Part shown: piece by piece, positions 24,502 through 33,441 of the stretch
Layout: each line of letters opens with the position of its first letter
Position numbering within the stretch: position 1 is the first letter of the stretch
Source of the DNA: CALROG01 sp943369755
GTDB taxonomy: Bacteria > Pseudomonadota > Gammaproteobacteria > Burkholderiales > Burkholderiaceae_C
Direction: 5' to 3'
DNA: 58,088 bases
Assembly: GCA_943369755.1 (NCBI GenBank)
Contig: CALROG020000026.1
Coordinates: 1 to 58,088, forward strand
The notes under the pieces: model-generated
What the model was told of the DNA's origin: nothing
What the model saw: only the letters and a program-made list of their open reading frames with translations
The model's database searches: none
Position numbers and translations under genes: made by a program

Positions 24502-24932
24502 AAGTTCAGCAGGCGCGCGGCGATCACGGTTTCGGCCATGAAGCACAGCAGCGCCATCAGGAAGCAGCCCACGCCTGACAGGAACCCGCCTACCGCCCAG
24601 CGGCTGCTTTTGAACTCGGTGGTCTCGCCAAGAAACAGCAAGATGATGGTCAGCCCGATCAGGAAGGCACAGGCCGTCAGCAGCGCGATGCAGCCGTTGG
24701 CCAGCCGGCCACGCAGCCGCAGCTCGCCCAGCTCGGTGGCACAACGCGCCAGAAACACGGGGTCGGTGGACTCCCGCGCCCGGTCTTCCACGGTGCGGGC
24801 GCGGTCGATAACGCGCGCCAGGCGGCCAGCCACGGCACCAATCATTCCCGACACGGCGGTGAGCAAAAAAACCGGTGCCACGGCCAGTTGAATGCCGTGA
24901 GTAATTGCGCTGGGTTCAATCGGAAGTGCCAT
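24480..24932 (-). CDS. DUF2721 family membrane protein
   Basis: 150 residues from the ATG at 24932. Three hydrophobic helices are visible: near the start (LAVAPVFLLTAVSGMIGAV), middle (GCIALLTACAFLIGLTIIL) and end (GGFLSGVGCFLMALLCFMAE), with a charged helical hairpin between the first two (ARVIDRARTVEDRARESTD). This is the DUF2721 layout; function unknown. An in-frame upstream extension of 75 codons is arginine/proline-rich shadow sequence of the penicillin-binding protein gene. Its 3' end overlaps the convergent exonuclease gene. Confidence 0.88.
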   Translation of the reverse strand: MALPIEPSAITHGIQLAVAPVFLLTAVSGMIGAVAGRLARVIDRARTVEDRARESTDPVFLARCATELGELRLRGRLANGCIALLTACAFLIGLTIILLFLGETTEFKSSRWAVGGFLSGVGCFLMALLCFMAETVIAARLLNFHMLSKP

Positions 24933-24969
24933 GTATGCCTCTACGGATGGGGAGGGTTGGAGTCGGTGG

Positions 24970-27237
24970 CTACCTTGCCCCTGACGGAGGGTCAGACACC
25001 ATCGCCTCGGCCGGAACCGAGCCACCAAACCCGGGTACCGCCGCTGGCGGGGGGCCGGTGGGCGGGGCAGTTGCCGGCGCGGGATTGACCGGGGGCTCAA
25101 CCGGCGGGGCAAGTGCAGCCGCCTCGCCCCCAGCCGCAAACCGCGCCTGCGCGTCAATCAGGCGGGTGCGCAGTGCAGCCTGAAACAGTTCACCCACGAT
25201 GGGCAACGCACTGCGTGCACCCTGGCCATAGCCGTCGCCCATGGTGATACGGCTGTCATTGAAGCCAACCCACGCGCCTGCCACCAGTTGCGGGTGCATC
25301 AGCATGAACCAGCCGTCGGTGTTGTCCTGGGTGGTTCCGGTCTTGCCGGCCACGTCGGCCTGAATGCCAAACCGCCCGCGAATGCTTGATCCGGTACCAC
25401 GATCAATGGCACCGCGCAACACGTCAAGCAAGGTATCGGCGGCAGCCGCCGACAGTGCCGGCTCGGGCTTGGGCGGCGCAAACGCTTCAAGCACCTTGCC
25501 TGCGCGGTTTTCAATGCGCAGCACCAGCACCGGCTCGATGTAGTTGCCGCCATTGGCAATGGTGCCGTAGGACGCCACCATTTCCTTGAGCGTGACCGGG
25601 CTGGTGCCCAGGGCCAGCGACAGCACCGGGTCAAGCCTGCTTTGGCGCACGCCCATGGCCTGGGCCAGCCTGGCCACGCGCTCGGGGCCCACGCGCTGCA
25701 TCAACTGCGCGGTAATGATGTTTTTGGAATACGCCAGGCCGTCGCGCAGCGTCATGGGCTGGTAGCTGGGCTCGCCGCCGTCGGTGGGGCTCCAGACCTG
25801 GCCACCGCCCAGCGCGATTTCAATCGGCTCGTCCATGAAGGTCTCACGCGGGCTTAGCCCCAGCTCAAACGCGGCCCCGTAGACGAATGGCTTGAAGGTC
25901 GAGCCCGGCTGCCGGCGCGCCTGCTGCACATGGTCAAACTGGTCCCGCAGGAAGTCGCGGCTGCCGACCCAGGCCCGCACATGGCCGTTGCGCGGGTCCA
26001 GCGCCATCAGCCCGGCCGACAGGCGGGTCTTTTCTTCACGCAGCGTCTTCATGAATTCGGCGTCGGCCTGCACCTGCTTTAGCGCCTGCGCGTCGTTCAA
26101 CCCAGCCTCTCGGGCCGCCTTGTAGGGCGCGGACTCGCGCACCATGGCCAGCACCAGCGGGCGGTTCGGTGCAAAGCCGGCGCGCGCGCCCCACTGCCCA
26201 TTGGCGTAGACCTGCAAGCCATCAATCTGGCGCGCCACCGCCTGGTTGGCCTGTAGTTGCAGCCGCATGTCGATGGTGGTGCGCACCACCAGGCCGTCGG
26301 CATGGATGTCATAACCATTGCGGTCGGCCCAGTCAATCAGCCAGCGACGCAACTGGCGCGCCAGATGCGGGGCCGGGCCCAACGGCTCGGACTGGCGTTC
26401 AAAGTCAATTTTCAGTGGGCGTTTTTTCAACGCCTCAAGCCGCTCGGCTGGCAACTTGTTGTGCTTGGCCATTTGCGCCAGCACGGTATTGCGCCGCTGC
26501 TGGGCGCGGGCCGGGTTGATGACCGGGTTGTAGTAGCTGGTGCCTTTGAGCATGCCAATCAGCGTGGCGCTCTCCAGCACGTCAAGCTTGCTGGCGGGCT
26601 TGTCGAAATAGGTTTGCGCCGCCATCTCGATGCCGTAGGCGTTGTACAGAAACGGCACGGTGTTGAGGTAGGTCTCCAGGATCTCGGGCTTGCTGTAGAC
26701 CAGCTCGATCTTCAGCGCCGTAATGGCTTCTTTCAGCTTGCGGGTAATGCTGACCGAGCGGCCAATTTCGTCCGGGTACAGGTTGCGGGCCAACTGCTGG
26801 GTGATGGTGGAGCCCCCCTGGCGCGAGCCCGTGAGGGTGTAGCCCACTGCGGCAACCGTGCGCCTGAAGTCAATGCCGTGGTGCTCATGGAAGCGGTGGT
26901 CTTCGGTGGCGATCAACGCCGCCACCACCTGCGGCGAGATGTCGGCCAGCTTGACCCAGTTGCGGTTGGCACGGCGAAACACCGCCAGCTCTTTGCCGTC
27001 CACCGTCATCAGCACCGCGGGCTGTTCGGTCTTGGCTTTGCGAATGTCACCGATGCCGGGGGTAAACGGGATCAGCAGCACCACATACGCCAGCGCCAGC
27101 GCAGGCAGCAGCGCCAAGGCTTTCCAGGGGTGGCTTTTGGCCCAGGGCCAGGCCCGTGGGGCCTGTTGCCAAAGCCAGCGCGCCTTGTGGGCCACCACAG
27201 CCGCGGCGCGGGTGAGTGCGGGGGGCAAGGCCGCCAT
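24970..27237 (-). CDS. Bifunctional penicillin-binding protein (transglycosylase/transpeptidase, class A)
   Basis: 755 residues. One membrane anchor (about 40-58) is followed by a GT51 transglycosylase domain (catalytic E112 in ATEDHRFHEHHG; QGGSTITQQLARN) and a transpeptidase domain with S446 in PGSTFKPF, S504-x-N in AYSKNII and K632-T-G in AGKTGTTQD. A proline/alanine-rich tail (about 700-755) ends the protein. It polymerises and cross-links peptidoglycan at the outer face of the inner membrane. The ATG overlaps the TGA of an 84-residue gene by one base. I would not choose between PBP1a, 1b and 1c names; it looks 1a-like. Confidence 0.95.
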   Translation of the reverse strand: MAALPPALTRAAAVVAHKARWLWQQAPRAWPWAKSHPWKALALLPALALAYVVLLIPFTPGIGDIRKAKTEQPAVLMTVDGKELAVFRRANRNWVKLADISPQVVAALIATEDHRFHEHHGIDFRRTVAAVGYTLTGSRQGGSTITQQLARNLYPDEIGRSVSITRKLKEAITALKIELVYSKPEILETYLNTVPFLYNAYGIEMAAQTYFDKPASKLDVLESATLIGMLKGTSYYNPVINPARAQQRRNTVLAQMAKHNKLPAERLEALKKRPLKIDFERQSEPLGPAPHLARQLRRWLIDWADRNGYDIHADGLVVRTTIDMRLQLQANQAVARQIDGLQVYANGQWGARAGFAPNRPLVLAMVRESAPYKAAREAGLNDAQALKQVQADAEFMKTLREEKTRLSAGLMALDPRNGHVRAWVGSRDFLRDQFDHVQQARRQPGSTFKPFVYGAAFELGLSPRETFMDEPIEIALGGGQVWSPTDGGEPSYQPMTLRDGLAYSKNIITAQLMQRVGPERVARLAQAMGVRQSRLDPVLSLALGTSPVTLKEMVASYGTIANGGNYIEPVLVLRIENRAGKVLEAFAPPKPEPALSAAAADTLLDVLRGAIDRGTGSSIRGRFGIQADVAGKTGTTQDNTDGWFMLMHPQLVAGAWVGFNDSRITMGDGYGQGARSALPIVGELFQAALRTRLIDAQARFAAGGEAAALAPPVEPPVNPAPATAPPTGPPPAAVPGFGGSVPAEAMVSDPPSGAR

Positions 27238-27491
27238 CAGTCCGGCACAAATCGTTCGTTGAAGCGGGCCAGGTCGGGTGCCAGCTCGAAGGTCACCAGT
27301 TGCCCGGCCTTGTTGTCAGCCAGCCGGTGCGCGGCAAACAGGCTGTGCTTGCCCTTGAAATTAAAGCTCGGCAGGTCGATCAAGGCATAGGGGTGCGGGA
27401 CGAACACCTCGTTTTCGAACAGCACCCGGTGCTGGTTGCGTGGCGACGGGTACAGCTTGTAGATGTCAGTGCAGAGTGTTCTTTCAACCAT
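27237..27491 (-). CDS. Small conserved-looking protein coupled to the penicillin-binding protein gene
   Basis: 84 residues, not recognised. It starts MVERTLCTDIYKLYPSPRNQ and has FENEVFVPHPYALIDLP and SFNFKGKHSLFAAHRLADN. It is aromatic-rich and has no signal peptide. The ATG at 27491 was chosen because the longer open frame (to 27944) is arginine/glycine shadow sequence of fadH. The TGA overlaps the ATG of the class A PBP (TGATG), a sign of translational coupling; a role with peptidoglycan synthesis is only inferred from this. Confidence 0.75.
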   Translation of the reverse strand: MVERTLCTDIYKLYPSPRNQHRVLFENEVFVPHPYALIDLPSFNFKGKHSLFAAHRLADNKAGQLVTFELAPDLARFNERFVPD

Positions 27492-27508
27492 GGGCCGTAT
27501 TGTGACCC

Positions 27509-29596
27509 TTACAGCGTGGCCGCCAGCCGCGCCGCGTGGTCTATGGCGCGTTTGGCGTCCAGCTCGCCGGCCTCCAGTGCCCCGCCCACCAGGTGCGGCT
27601 TCTTGCCCTGGGCCAGCAGTTCGTCGGCCAGGCTGCGCAGCGGCAACTGGCCGGCGCACAGCACCACCGTGTCGCAGGCAATCCAGCTCGGGTTCTCGCG
27701 TTTTTCGCCGTAACTCACCAGCAGCCCTTCGTCGCCAATGCGTTCGTAGTTGACGCCGCCAATCATCTTTACCCGCCTCATCTTGAGCGCAGTGCGATGA
27801 ATCCAGCCGGTGGTTTTGCCCAGGCCGTCCCCCAGCTTGCCCTGCTTGCGCTGGAGCAGCGTGACCTGGCGGGCCGGGGCCGGCACCTGCGGGCCCGTGG
27901 GGGCCAGGCCACCGGGGGCCAGGGCCGGGTCGGTCACGCCCCATTCGGCCTGCCAGGCGGGCAGATCAATGGTGGTGGAATGGCCGTCGCTGGTCAAAAA
28001 CTCTGCCACGTCAAAGCCAATGCCGCCCGCACCGACCACCGCCACACGCTGGCCCACCGGCTTGCGATGGCGCAGCACGTCGATATAGCTCAGCACTTTG
28101 GGGTGCTCCTGGCCGGGGATCTTCGGGTCGCGCGGGCTGACGCCGGTGGCAATGATCACTTCATCAAAGTCCAACAGCGCCTCTGCCTTCACCGCACTGC
28201 CCAAATGCAGGGCAACGCCGGTTACCTCCACCCGGCGGCGGAAGTAGCGCAGCATTTCATGAAACTCCTCTTTGCCCGGTATCACCTTGGCCATGTTGAG
28301 CTGGCCGCCAATTTCAGCCGCCGCGTCAAACAGCGCCACCTGGTGCCCGCGCTCGGCCAGCACGGTGGCGGCCGTCAGCCCGGCGGGGCCGGCCCCCACC
28401 ACTGCAATGCGCTTCTTCAGCGCCTGCGCCGCCAGCGGGCGATAAACCAGCTCGGTCTCGTGGCAGGCGCGCGGGTTCACCAGGCAACTGGTCAACTTGT
28501 TCTTGAACACATGGTCCAGGCAGGCCTGATTGCAGGCAATGCAGGTGTTGATCTGGTCGGCCTGGCCGGCGGCGGCCTTCTTCACAAAGTCGCTGTCGGC
28601 CAGCAGCGGCCGGGCCATTGAGATCATGTCGGCGCAGCCGTCGGCCAGCACCTGTTCGGCTACCTCGGGGGTGTTGATGCGGTTGCTGGTGACCAGCGGT
28701 GTGCTGATGCCTGCTGCCGCAAACTCGGCCTTCATCTTCTGCGTGACCCAGGCAAACGCCGCGCGCGGCACGCTGGTGGCGATGGTTGGCACCCGGGCCT
28801 CGTGCCAGCCGATGCCGGTGTTGATGATGTTGGCACCACCCGTGGCCATGGCCTTGCCCAGCGTCACGATCTCGTCCCAGCTGCTGCCACCGGGCACCAG
28901 ATCGATCATCGACAGGCGGTAAATGATGATGAAGTCGCGGCCCACGGCCTCGCGGGTGCGGGCCAGAATTTCCACCGGCAAACGCATGCGGTTGGAATAG
29001 TCGCCGCCCCACTGGTCGGTGCGGTGGTTGGTGTAGGCCGACAGGAACTGGTTGATGAAGTAACCCTCGGAGCCCATGATCTCCACGCCGTCGTAGCCGG
29101 CCTCGCGCGCCTTGACGGCGCAGTTGACGAAGGCCCGAATCTGCCGCTCTACCCCACGGCCCGACAGCTCAAACGGCGTGAACGGCGATATCGGAGACTT
29201 CAGCCGCGTGGGTGCCACCCCCAGCGGGTGATAGGCATAGCGCCCGGTGTGCAGGATTTGCAGCGCGATCTTGCCGCCCGCCGCGTGCACCGCGTCGGTT
29301 ACCACCCGGTGGCGACGGGCCGCGCCCGACGTCGACAAAGTGCCGGCAAACGGCTTGACCCAGCCCGCGATGTTGGGCGCAAAACCACCTGTGACCATCA
29401 GGCCCACCTGCCCTTCGGCGCGCTCGCGGAAGTAAGCCGCCAGCTTGCTCAGGTCGCGCCCGTCTTCCAGCCCGGTGTGCATGGAGCCCATGAGCACGCG
29501 GTTTTTAAGGGTGGTGAAGCCCAGGTCCAGCGGTGCCAGCAGGTGCGGGTACAGGGCCTGGCCGGGGTGGGTGGTGGTGTTGGTTGCAGTATTCAT
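27509..29596 (-). CDS. fadH: NADPH-dependent 2,4-dienoyl-CoA reductase (old yellow enzyme family)
   Basis: 695 residues from the ATG at 29596 (nine extra codons lie upstream). The N-terminal FMN barrel has LKNRVLMGSMHTGLED, GGFAPNIAGW and YDGVEIMGSEGYFINQF. A 4Fe-4S cluster site follows with CIACNQACLD and further cysteines in SCLVNPRACHE. The C-terminal half binds FAD and NADPH (VVGAGPAGLTAATVLAERGH; VVGAGGIGFDVAEFL). This is the classical three-cofactor 2,4-dienoyl-CoA reductase needed for beta-oxidation of unsaturated fatty acids. It lies 17 bases downstream-strand of the small gene and PBP but is probably a separate unit. Confidence 0.95.
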   Translation of the reverse strand: MNTATNTTTHPGQALYPHLLAPLDLGFTTLKNRVLMGSMHTGLEDGRDLSKLAAYFRERAEGQVGLMVTGGFAPNIAGWVKPFAGTLSTSGAARRHRVVTDAVHAAGGKIALQILHTGRYAYHPLGVAPTRLKSPISPFTPFELSGRGVERQIRAFVNCAVKAREAGYDGVEIMGSEGYFINQFLSAYTNHRTDQWGGDYSNRMRLPVEILARTREAVGRDFIIIYRLSMIDLVPGGSSWDEIVTLGKAMATGGANIINTGIGWHEARVPTIATSVPRAAFAWVTQKMKAEFAAAGISTPLVTSNRINTPEVAEQVLADGCADMISMARPLLADSDFVKKAAAGQADQINTCIACNQACLDHVFKNKLTSCLVNPRACHETELVYRPLAAQALKKRIAVVGAGPAGLTAATVLAERGHQVALFDAAAEIGGQLNMAKVIPGKEEFHEMLRYFRRRVEVTGVALHLGSAVKAEALLDFDEVIIATGVSPRDPKIPGQEHPKVLSYIDVLRHRKPVGQRVAVVGAGGIGFDVAEFLTSDGHSTTIDLPAWQAEWGVTDPALAPGGLAPTGPQVPAPARQVTLLQRKQGKLGDGLGKTTGWIHRTALKMRRVKMIGGVNYERIGDEGLLVSYGEKRENPSWIACDTVVLCAGQLPLRSLADELLAQGKKPHLVGGALEAGELDAKRAIDHAARLAATL

Positions 29597-29665
29597 TTGG
29601 GCGGCATGATAGGCCGCTGGCACAGCCCGCGCCTGAACCCACGTGACAACCCCGCCAAACCGGGG

Positions 29666-30028
29666 CTACCCACCCGAGCGCTTGACCTTGTACCCCTGCG
29701 CCAAAAGCGCCGCCATGACGCGCTCGACATGGTCGCCCTGCACTTCAATCACGCCGTCTTTCACCGTGCCGCCCGAGCCGCAAGCTGTTTTGAGCTGCTT
29801 GCCCAGCGCCGCCAGTGCGGTGGCGTCCAGCGGCAAGCCGCGCACCAGCGTTACCGCCTTGCCGCCACGGCCTTTGACCTCGCGCTGCACCCGCACTGTG
29901 CCGTCGCCCGCGGGCACGCTGGCGGCCTGCTTGCAGCGGCACTGCGCCACCGGCTGGCGGCAGCCAGGGCACATGCGGCCCGCCTCGGTGGAATACACCA
30001 GCGCACCAAGTGAAGAAAGACCTTTCAT
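29666..30028 (-). CDS. yciH: Translation initiation factor Sui1/YciH family
   Basis: 120 residues. An N-terminal cysteine cluster (MCPGCRQPVAQCRCK) resembles a small zinc-binding element, followed by the SUI1 fold: REVKGRGGKAVTLVRGL, LKTACGSGGTVKDGVIEVQGDH and a C-terminal AALLAQGYKVKRSG. YciH is the bacterial relative of eIF1 and can influence initiation fidelity. Upstream is a 140-base divergent region containing repeat copy D. Confidence 0.92.
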   Translation of the reverse strand: MKGLSSLGALVYSTEAGRMCPGCRQPVAQCRCKQAASVPAGDGTVRVQREVKGRGGKAVTLVRGLPLDATALAALGKQLKTACGSGGTVKDGVIEVQGDHVERVMAALLAQGYKVKRSGG

Positions 30029-30063
30029 GGGGGTGATTGTGGCAAAACCCGCCGGGCACGGTG

Positions 30064-30123
30064 TTGCTATGCTTTTTATAGTGGCTCACGCTTTCTGTAT
30101 GCGGGCTACAGGCCGATTTGGCA
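30064..30123 (+). repeat. Dispersed intergenic repeat, copy D
   Basis: TTGCTATGCTTTTTATAGTG, GCTCACGCTTTCTGTATGCG, GGCTACAGGCCGATTTGGC. It has the inverted GCTAT/ATAGY element at its start and the GCGGGCT-CAGGCC block in the second half. It lies in the divergent gap between yciH and the AtuA-type gene. Confidence 0.85.
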
Positions 30124-30168
30124 TAAATACGGGCGCTGCTACAGTAACCCGGCACAAAAGGAACAGGC

Positions 30169-31512
30169 ATGGAAACATTGGCAGTGGGCTGCGGTGCCGG
30201 CTTCTCGGGCGACCGCGTAGACGCCGCCGCACCCGTGGTGCGCACCCTGATCGAGCGCGGCGGCCCGGCCGCGCTGATGTTCGAGAACCTGGCCGAGCGC
30301 ACGCTGGCCACCCAGCAACTGGCGCGCCGGGCCAACCCCTTGCTGGGCTACGAGCCGCTGCTTGAGCTGGAACTGCGCCCGGTGCTGGCCGACTGCCTGG
30401 CCCATGGCATTACCATCGTCGGCAATTTTGGTGCGGCCAACCCAGTGGGCGCGGCCCGGTGCATCTTGCGGCTGGCAGCCGAGCTGGGCCTGCCGGCCCC
30501 CCGCATTGCGGTGGTGCAAGGCGACGACCTGTCCAGCGACGCGGGCCGCGCCATCGTGCGCAGCCACCTGGGCGCGGCGTTTGACGAGGCGCGCCTGGTC
30601 TGCGCCAACGTCTACCAGGGCGCATTCGAGATAGCCGACGCGATTCGCGCCGGGGCCCAAATTGTGGTTACCGGCCGGGTTGCCGACCCCAGCCTGGCGC
30701 TGGGCCCGGCGATTGCCCACTTTGGCTGGCAGCGCGACCAGTGGGACGCTTTGGCCGGGGCCACCATGGCCGGGCATTTGCTGGAATGCGGCGCACAGGT
30801 CAGTGGCGGCTACTTTGCCGACCCCGGCGTCAAAGACGTGCCGGGGCTGGAAGACGTGGGCTTCCCCATTGCCGAGATCGAGGCCGACGGTAGCTGCACA
30901 GTGAGCAAGGCCGTCCGCAGCGGCGGGCTGGTGGACCTGCGCACCGTGAAAGAGCAACTGCTGTACGAGCTGCACGACCCGGCCGCCTACCTCACGCCCG
31001 ACGTGGTGGCCGACATCACCCAGGCCAGCGTCACCCAGGTGGGGCCCAACCGGGTGCGCTTGAGCGGCGTGCGCGGCCACCCGCGCACCGGCACGCTCAA
31101 GGCCAATGTGTTTTTTGACGGTGGCTGGTTTGGCGAGGGCGAAATTTCCTACGCCGGACCCAACGCCGAAGCCCGCGCCCGGCTGGCCATGACAGTGATG
31201 CAAAAGCGCATGGGTGCCCTGCTGCCGCTGCGCTTTGACCTGATTGGCGTGAGCAGCGTCTTGGGTGACGACGCCAACCGCCTGCTGGCCCAGGTGCCGC
31301 CGGGCCAGGCCACAGATGTGCGCCTGCGCGTGGCCGGCCAGCACCTGGCGCTGGAGGTCATAGACCGCTTGTTGCGCGAAGTAACGGCACTATGGACCTG
31401 TGGCCCCGCCGGTGGTGGCGGCGTGCGGGTAGCCAAGCGCCAGCGCCTGTCTACCCAGTCGTGCCTGATCGCGCGTGAGCGGGTGCCGGCATCGTTTGCG
31501 TTCATTGACTAA
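30169..31512 (+). CDS. AtuA-type protein (DUF1446), N-terminal large component
   Basis: 447 residues of the acyclic terpene utilisation AtuA family (DUF1446). Visible are CGAGFSGDRVDAA, FENLAERTLA, GNFGAANPVGAA, VTGRVADPSLALGPAIAHFGW, ECGAQVSGGYFADP, HDPAAYLTPDVVADI and a glycine-rich end. Full-length AtuA proteins carry an extra C-terminal ferredoxin-like domain; here that part is a separate gene nine bases downstream. AtuA is essential for citronellol/geraniol growth in Pseudomonas, with its biochemical role unclear; no other atu genes are in the window. AAGGAACAGGC precedes the ATG. Confidence 0.9.
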   Translation: METLAVGCGAGFSGDRVDAAAPVVRTLIERGGPAALMFENLAERTLATQQLARRANPLLGYEPLLELELRPVLADCLAHGITIVGNFGAANPVGAARCILRLAAELGLPAPRIAVVQGDDLSSDAGRAIVRSHLGAAFDEARLVCANVYQGAFEIADAIRAGAQIVVTGRVADPSLALGPAIAHFGWQRDQWDALAGATMAGHLLECGAQVSGGYFADPGVKDVPGLEDVGFPIAEIEADGSCTVSKAVRSGGLVDLRTVKEQLLYELHDPAAYLTPDVVADITQASVTQVGPNRVRLSGVRGHPRTGTLKANVFFDGGWFGEGEISYAGPNAEARARLAMTVMQKRMGALLPLRFDLIGVSSVLGDDANRLLAQVPPGQATDVRLRVAGQHLALEVIDRLLREVTALWTCGPAGGGGVRVAKRQRLSTQSCLIARERVPASFAFID

Positions 31513-31521
31513 AGGGCCGCC

Positions 31522-31839
31522 ATGCACGAACAAACGCTGTACCAACTGGCCCACGCCCGCACCGGCGACAAGGGCAACCGCATCAACATCAGCGTGATTG
31601 CCCACCGCGCGGAAGACTACCCGCTGCTGGTGGCCCAGGTCACCGAAGAGCGCGTGGCCGCCCACTTTGCCCACCGCCAACCGACCCGCGTCACGCGCTA
31701 CCTGCTGCCGCTGCTGGGCGCGATGAACTTTGTCATTGACGACGTGCTGGACGGTGGCGTTAACGACTCGCTGAACCTGGACATGCACGGCAAGGCGCTG
31801 TCGTACCACCTGCTGACGCTGCCGGTTGTACGGCCGTGA
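31522..31839 (+). CDS. AtuA-related protein (separate C-terminal component)
   Basis: 105 residues matching the C-terminal domain of AtuA: LAHARTGDKGNRINISVIA, VAAHFAHRQPTRVTRYLLP, LGAMNFVIDDVLDGGVNDSL and the ending LSYHLLTLPV. The gene starts nine bases after the large component and is very probably part of a two-subunit AtuA. Its stop abuts the stop of the convergent AraC-type regulator (TGA at 31837-31839, minus-strand stop at 31840). Confidence 0.9.
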   Translation: MHEQTLYQLAHARTGDKGNRINISVIAHRAEDYPLLVAQVTEERVAAHFAHRQPTRVTRYLLPLLGAMNFVIDDVLDGGVNDSLNLDMHGKALSYHLLTLPVVRP

Positions 31840-32823
31840 TCAGGGCGCGCTGCGCAGCAAAGACGGCGTAACCCCCGTCTCGCGCAGCAGCAGGCGGCGC
31901 AGCATGGAGGCGTCGGCATAGCCCACCTGGGCGGCGACTTCGTCCAGGGGCGCTGTGCCGGTTTCCAGCAGCAGCACCGCCTGCTCTACCCGCAGGCGCT
32001 GCACATACCGAATGGGCGACTGCCCGGCTGCGGCGGCAAAGTGGCGCGCCAGGGTGCGCGGCGTCATGTGCAGCGCCGCCGCCATTGCGCCCAGCGTGAT
32101 CGGGCTGGCCAGGTGCTTGCGAATCCAGCGGTCGGCCCGCTGCATCACCGGTGTTTGCTGCGTCAGGTGGCTGGCAATGGCGTAGCGGCTTTGCGACATG
32201 CGCCGGTCCAGCAGCAGGTAGCGCGCGCATTCCCGCGCCAGCGCGGGCCCGCCATGCTGCGCCACCAGGGCCAGCATCAAGTCGGCCTGCGCCAGTGCTG
32301 CCCCGGCGGTGGTAATGCGCCCGTCGGTTACCACCATGCGCTCCATGTCCAGATCCACCGACGCAAAACGCTCGCGAAAGTACGGGGCCAGCCACCAGGT
32401 GGTGGTGGCGCTGCGCCCACTCAGCAGGCCCGCCTCTGCCGCCAAAAAGGTGCTGGCGCAGCCCGCAGCAATCTGTGCGCCGCCATTGCCCATGGCAGCC
32501 AGCCAGCCAATGGCGCGGCGGGTGTCGGGCCGCGCCACCCAGGCCTGCACCTCGGGGGGCGTGGCATGGTTGGCACCCGGCACCACCACCAAAGCCTGCC
32601 TGGCGCCTTGGCCGGTGGGCATGGCAAAGGGCACCAGCGGCCCCACCTCCATGCCGGTGCCGGTGGGCACACGGCGCGGCCCGGTGCTGACGCGCAACAC
32701 CTCAAACACCGGCTTGCCGCCGCGCAGGGCGCGCAGCCGGTTGGCGGCGGCCATCACATCAAGGGTGATGCCCAGGCTCAAGTCAAGCACGCCGGGCAGC
32801 ACCAGCACATGGGTTTTGGTCAT
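31840..32823 (-). CDS. GlxA-type transcriptional regulator (DJ-1/PfpI plus AraC domain)
   Basis: 327 residues from the ATG at 32823; 38 upstream in-frame codons cover the promoter region and were excluded. The N-terminal class I glutamine-amidotransferase-like (DJ-1/PfpI) domain has THVLVLPGVLDLSLG, VVVPGANHATPPEV, a cysteine elbow AAGCASTFLAAEAGLL and ATTTWWLAP. The C-terminal AraC DNA-binding domain (about 220-327) has LGAMAAALHMTPRTLARHF and the second helix pair DEVAAQVGYADASMLRRLL. Cytosolic activator or repressor. Targets are unknown; it faces the MAPEG gene divergently across 97 bases. Confidence 0.93.
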   Translation of the reverse strand: MTKTHVLVLPGVLDLSLGITLDVMAAANRLRALRGGKPVFEVLRVSTGPRRVPTGTGMEVGPLVPFAMPTGQGARQALVVVPGANHATPPEVQAWVARPDTRRAIGWLAAMGNGGAQIAAGCASTFLAAEAGLLSGRSATTTWWLAPYFRERFASVDLDMERMVVTDGRITTAGAALAQADLMLALVAQHGGPALARECARYLLLDRRMSQSRYAIASHLTQQTPVMQRADRWIRKHLASPITLGAMAAALHMTPRTLARHFAAAAGQSPIRYVQRLRVEQAVLLLETGTAPLDEVAAQVGYADASMLRRLLLRETGVTPSLLRSAP

Positions 32824-32920
32824 GTCTTGATTGTCCCTTCTTTTGTCATTCCAGACACTGCGCAAAAACCCCTGCGGTGCCCAGAATTGGCACCTGTTCA
32901 AACCACCAAGGAATTTTTTG

Positions 32921-33346
32921 ATGACAGACCCCGCCACCCGCCAGGCCCTGCTGGCCTTGCTGATCTATGGCTCCTGGACGCTCACGCTGGTGGCCTGCAT
33001 TGCGGCGCTGCGCTTTCGCGAGGTGCAGTTTCGTGGCCACCGCATCAACAAGTTTGCGGTGTGGGGCGAAGACGTGTCGCCTTTCTCAGAGCGGCTGTGC
33101 CGCGCCCACGCCAACTGCTATGAAAACCTGGGCGTGTTTGCGGTCATCGTGGGCGTGGCGCTGGCCAGCGGCCATGCCGACATCGTTGGCCCGCTGGCGT
33201 TGTGGTGCGTCGTGGCGCGCCTGTGCCAGTCCAGCGCACACCTGTATTCCACCCGGTCACGCTGGGTGCTGGTGCGCTTCAGTTTTATGGTGGTGCAGAT
33301 TGGCATTCAGCTCACGTGGGTGGTGCAACTGGCGCTGGCAGCCTGA
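32921..33346 (+). CDS. MAPEG family membrane protein
   Basis: 141 residues from the ATG at 32921 (AAGGAA upstream). Four hydrophobic helices are visible and the MAPEG hallmark is in RLCRAHANCYENLGVFAV, with a later AHLYSTRSRWVLVRFSFMV. MAPEG proteins are membrane glutathione-dependent enzymes of eicosanoid or electrophile metabolism in eukaryotes; bacterial roles are mostly unknown. Longer upstream frames were rejected as non-family sequence. It is divergent from a GlxA-type regulator and precedes katG by 95 bases. Confidence 0.9.
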   Translation: MTDPATRQALLALLIYGSWTLTLVACIAALRFREVQFRGHRINKFAVWGEDVSPFSERLCRAHANCYENLGVFAVIVGVALASGHADIVGPLALWCVVARLCQSSAHLYSTRSRWVLVRFSFMVVQIGIQLTWVVQLALAA

Positions 33347-33441
33347 CTATTGTCGCCATAAGTAAAACTCAATGGATTGATTGGTGCTGCGCCCGTACAG
33401 TGCAATGCGAACCCAACGCCAAGCAACCCAAGGACCGAACC

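Noticed and set aside
33347..33441. OxyR-type or other peroxide-responsive site upstream of katG
   Set aside because: I could not identify a convincing tetranucleotide pattern; no site is claimed.
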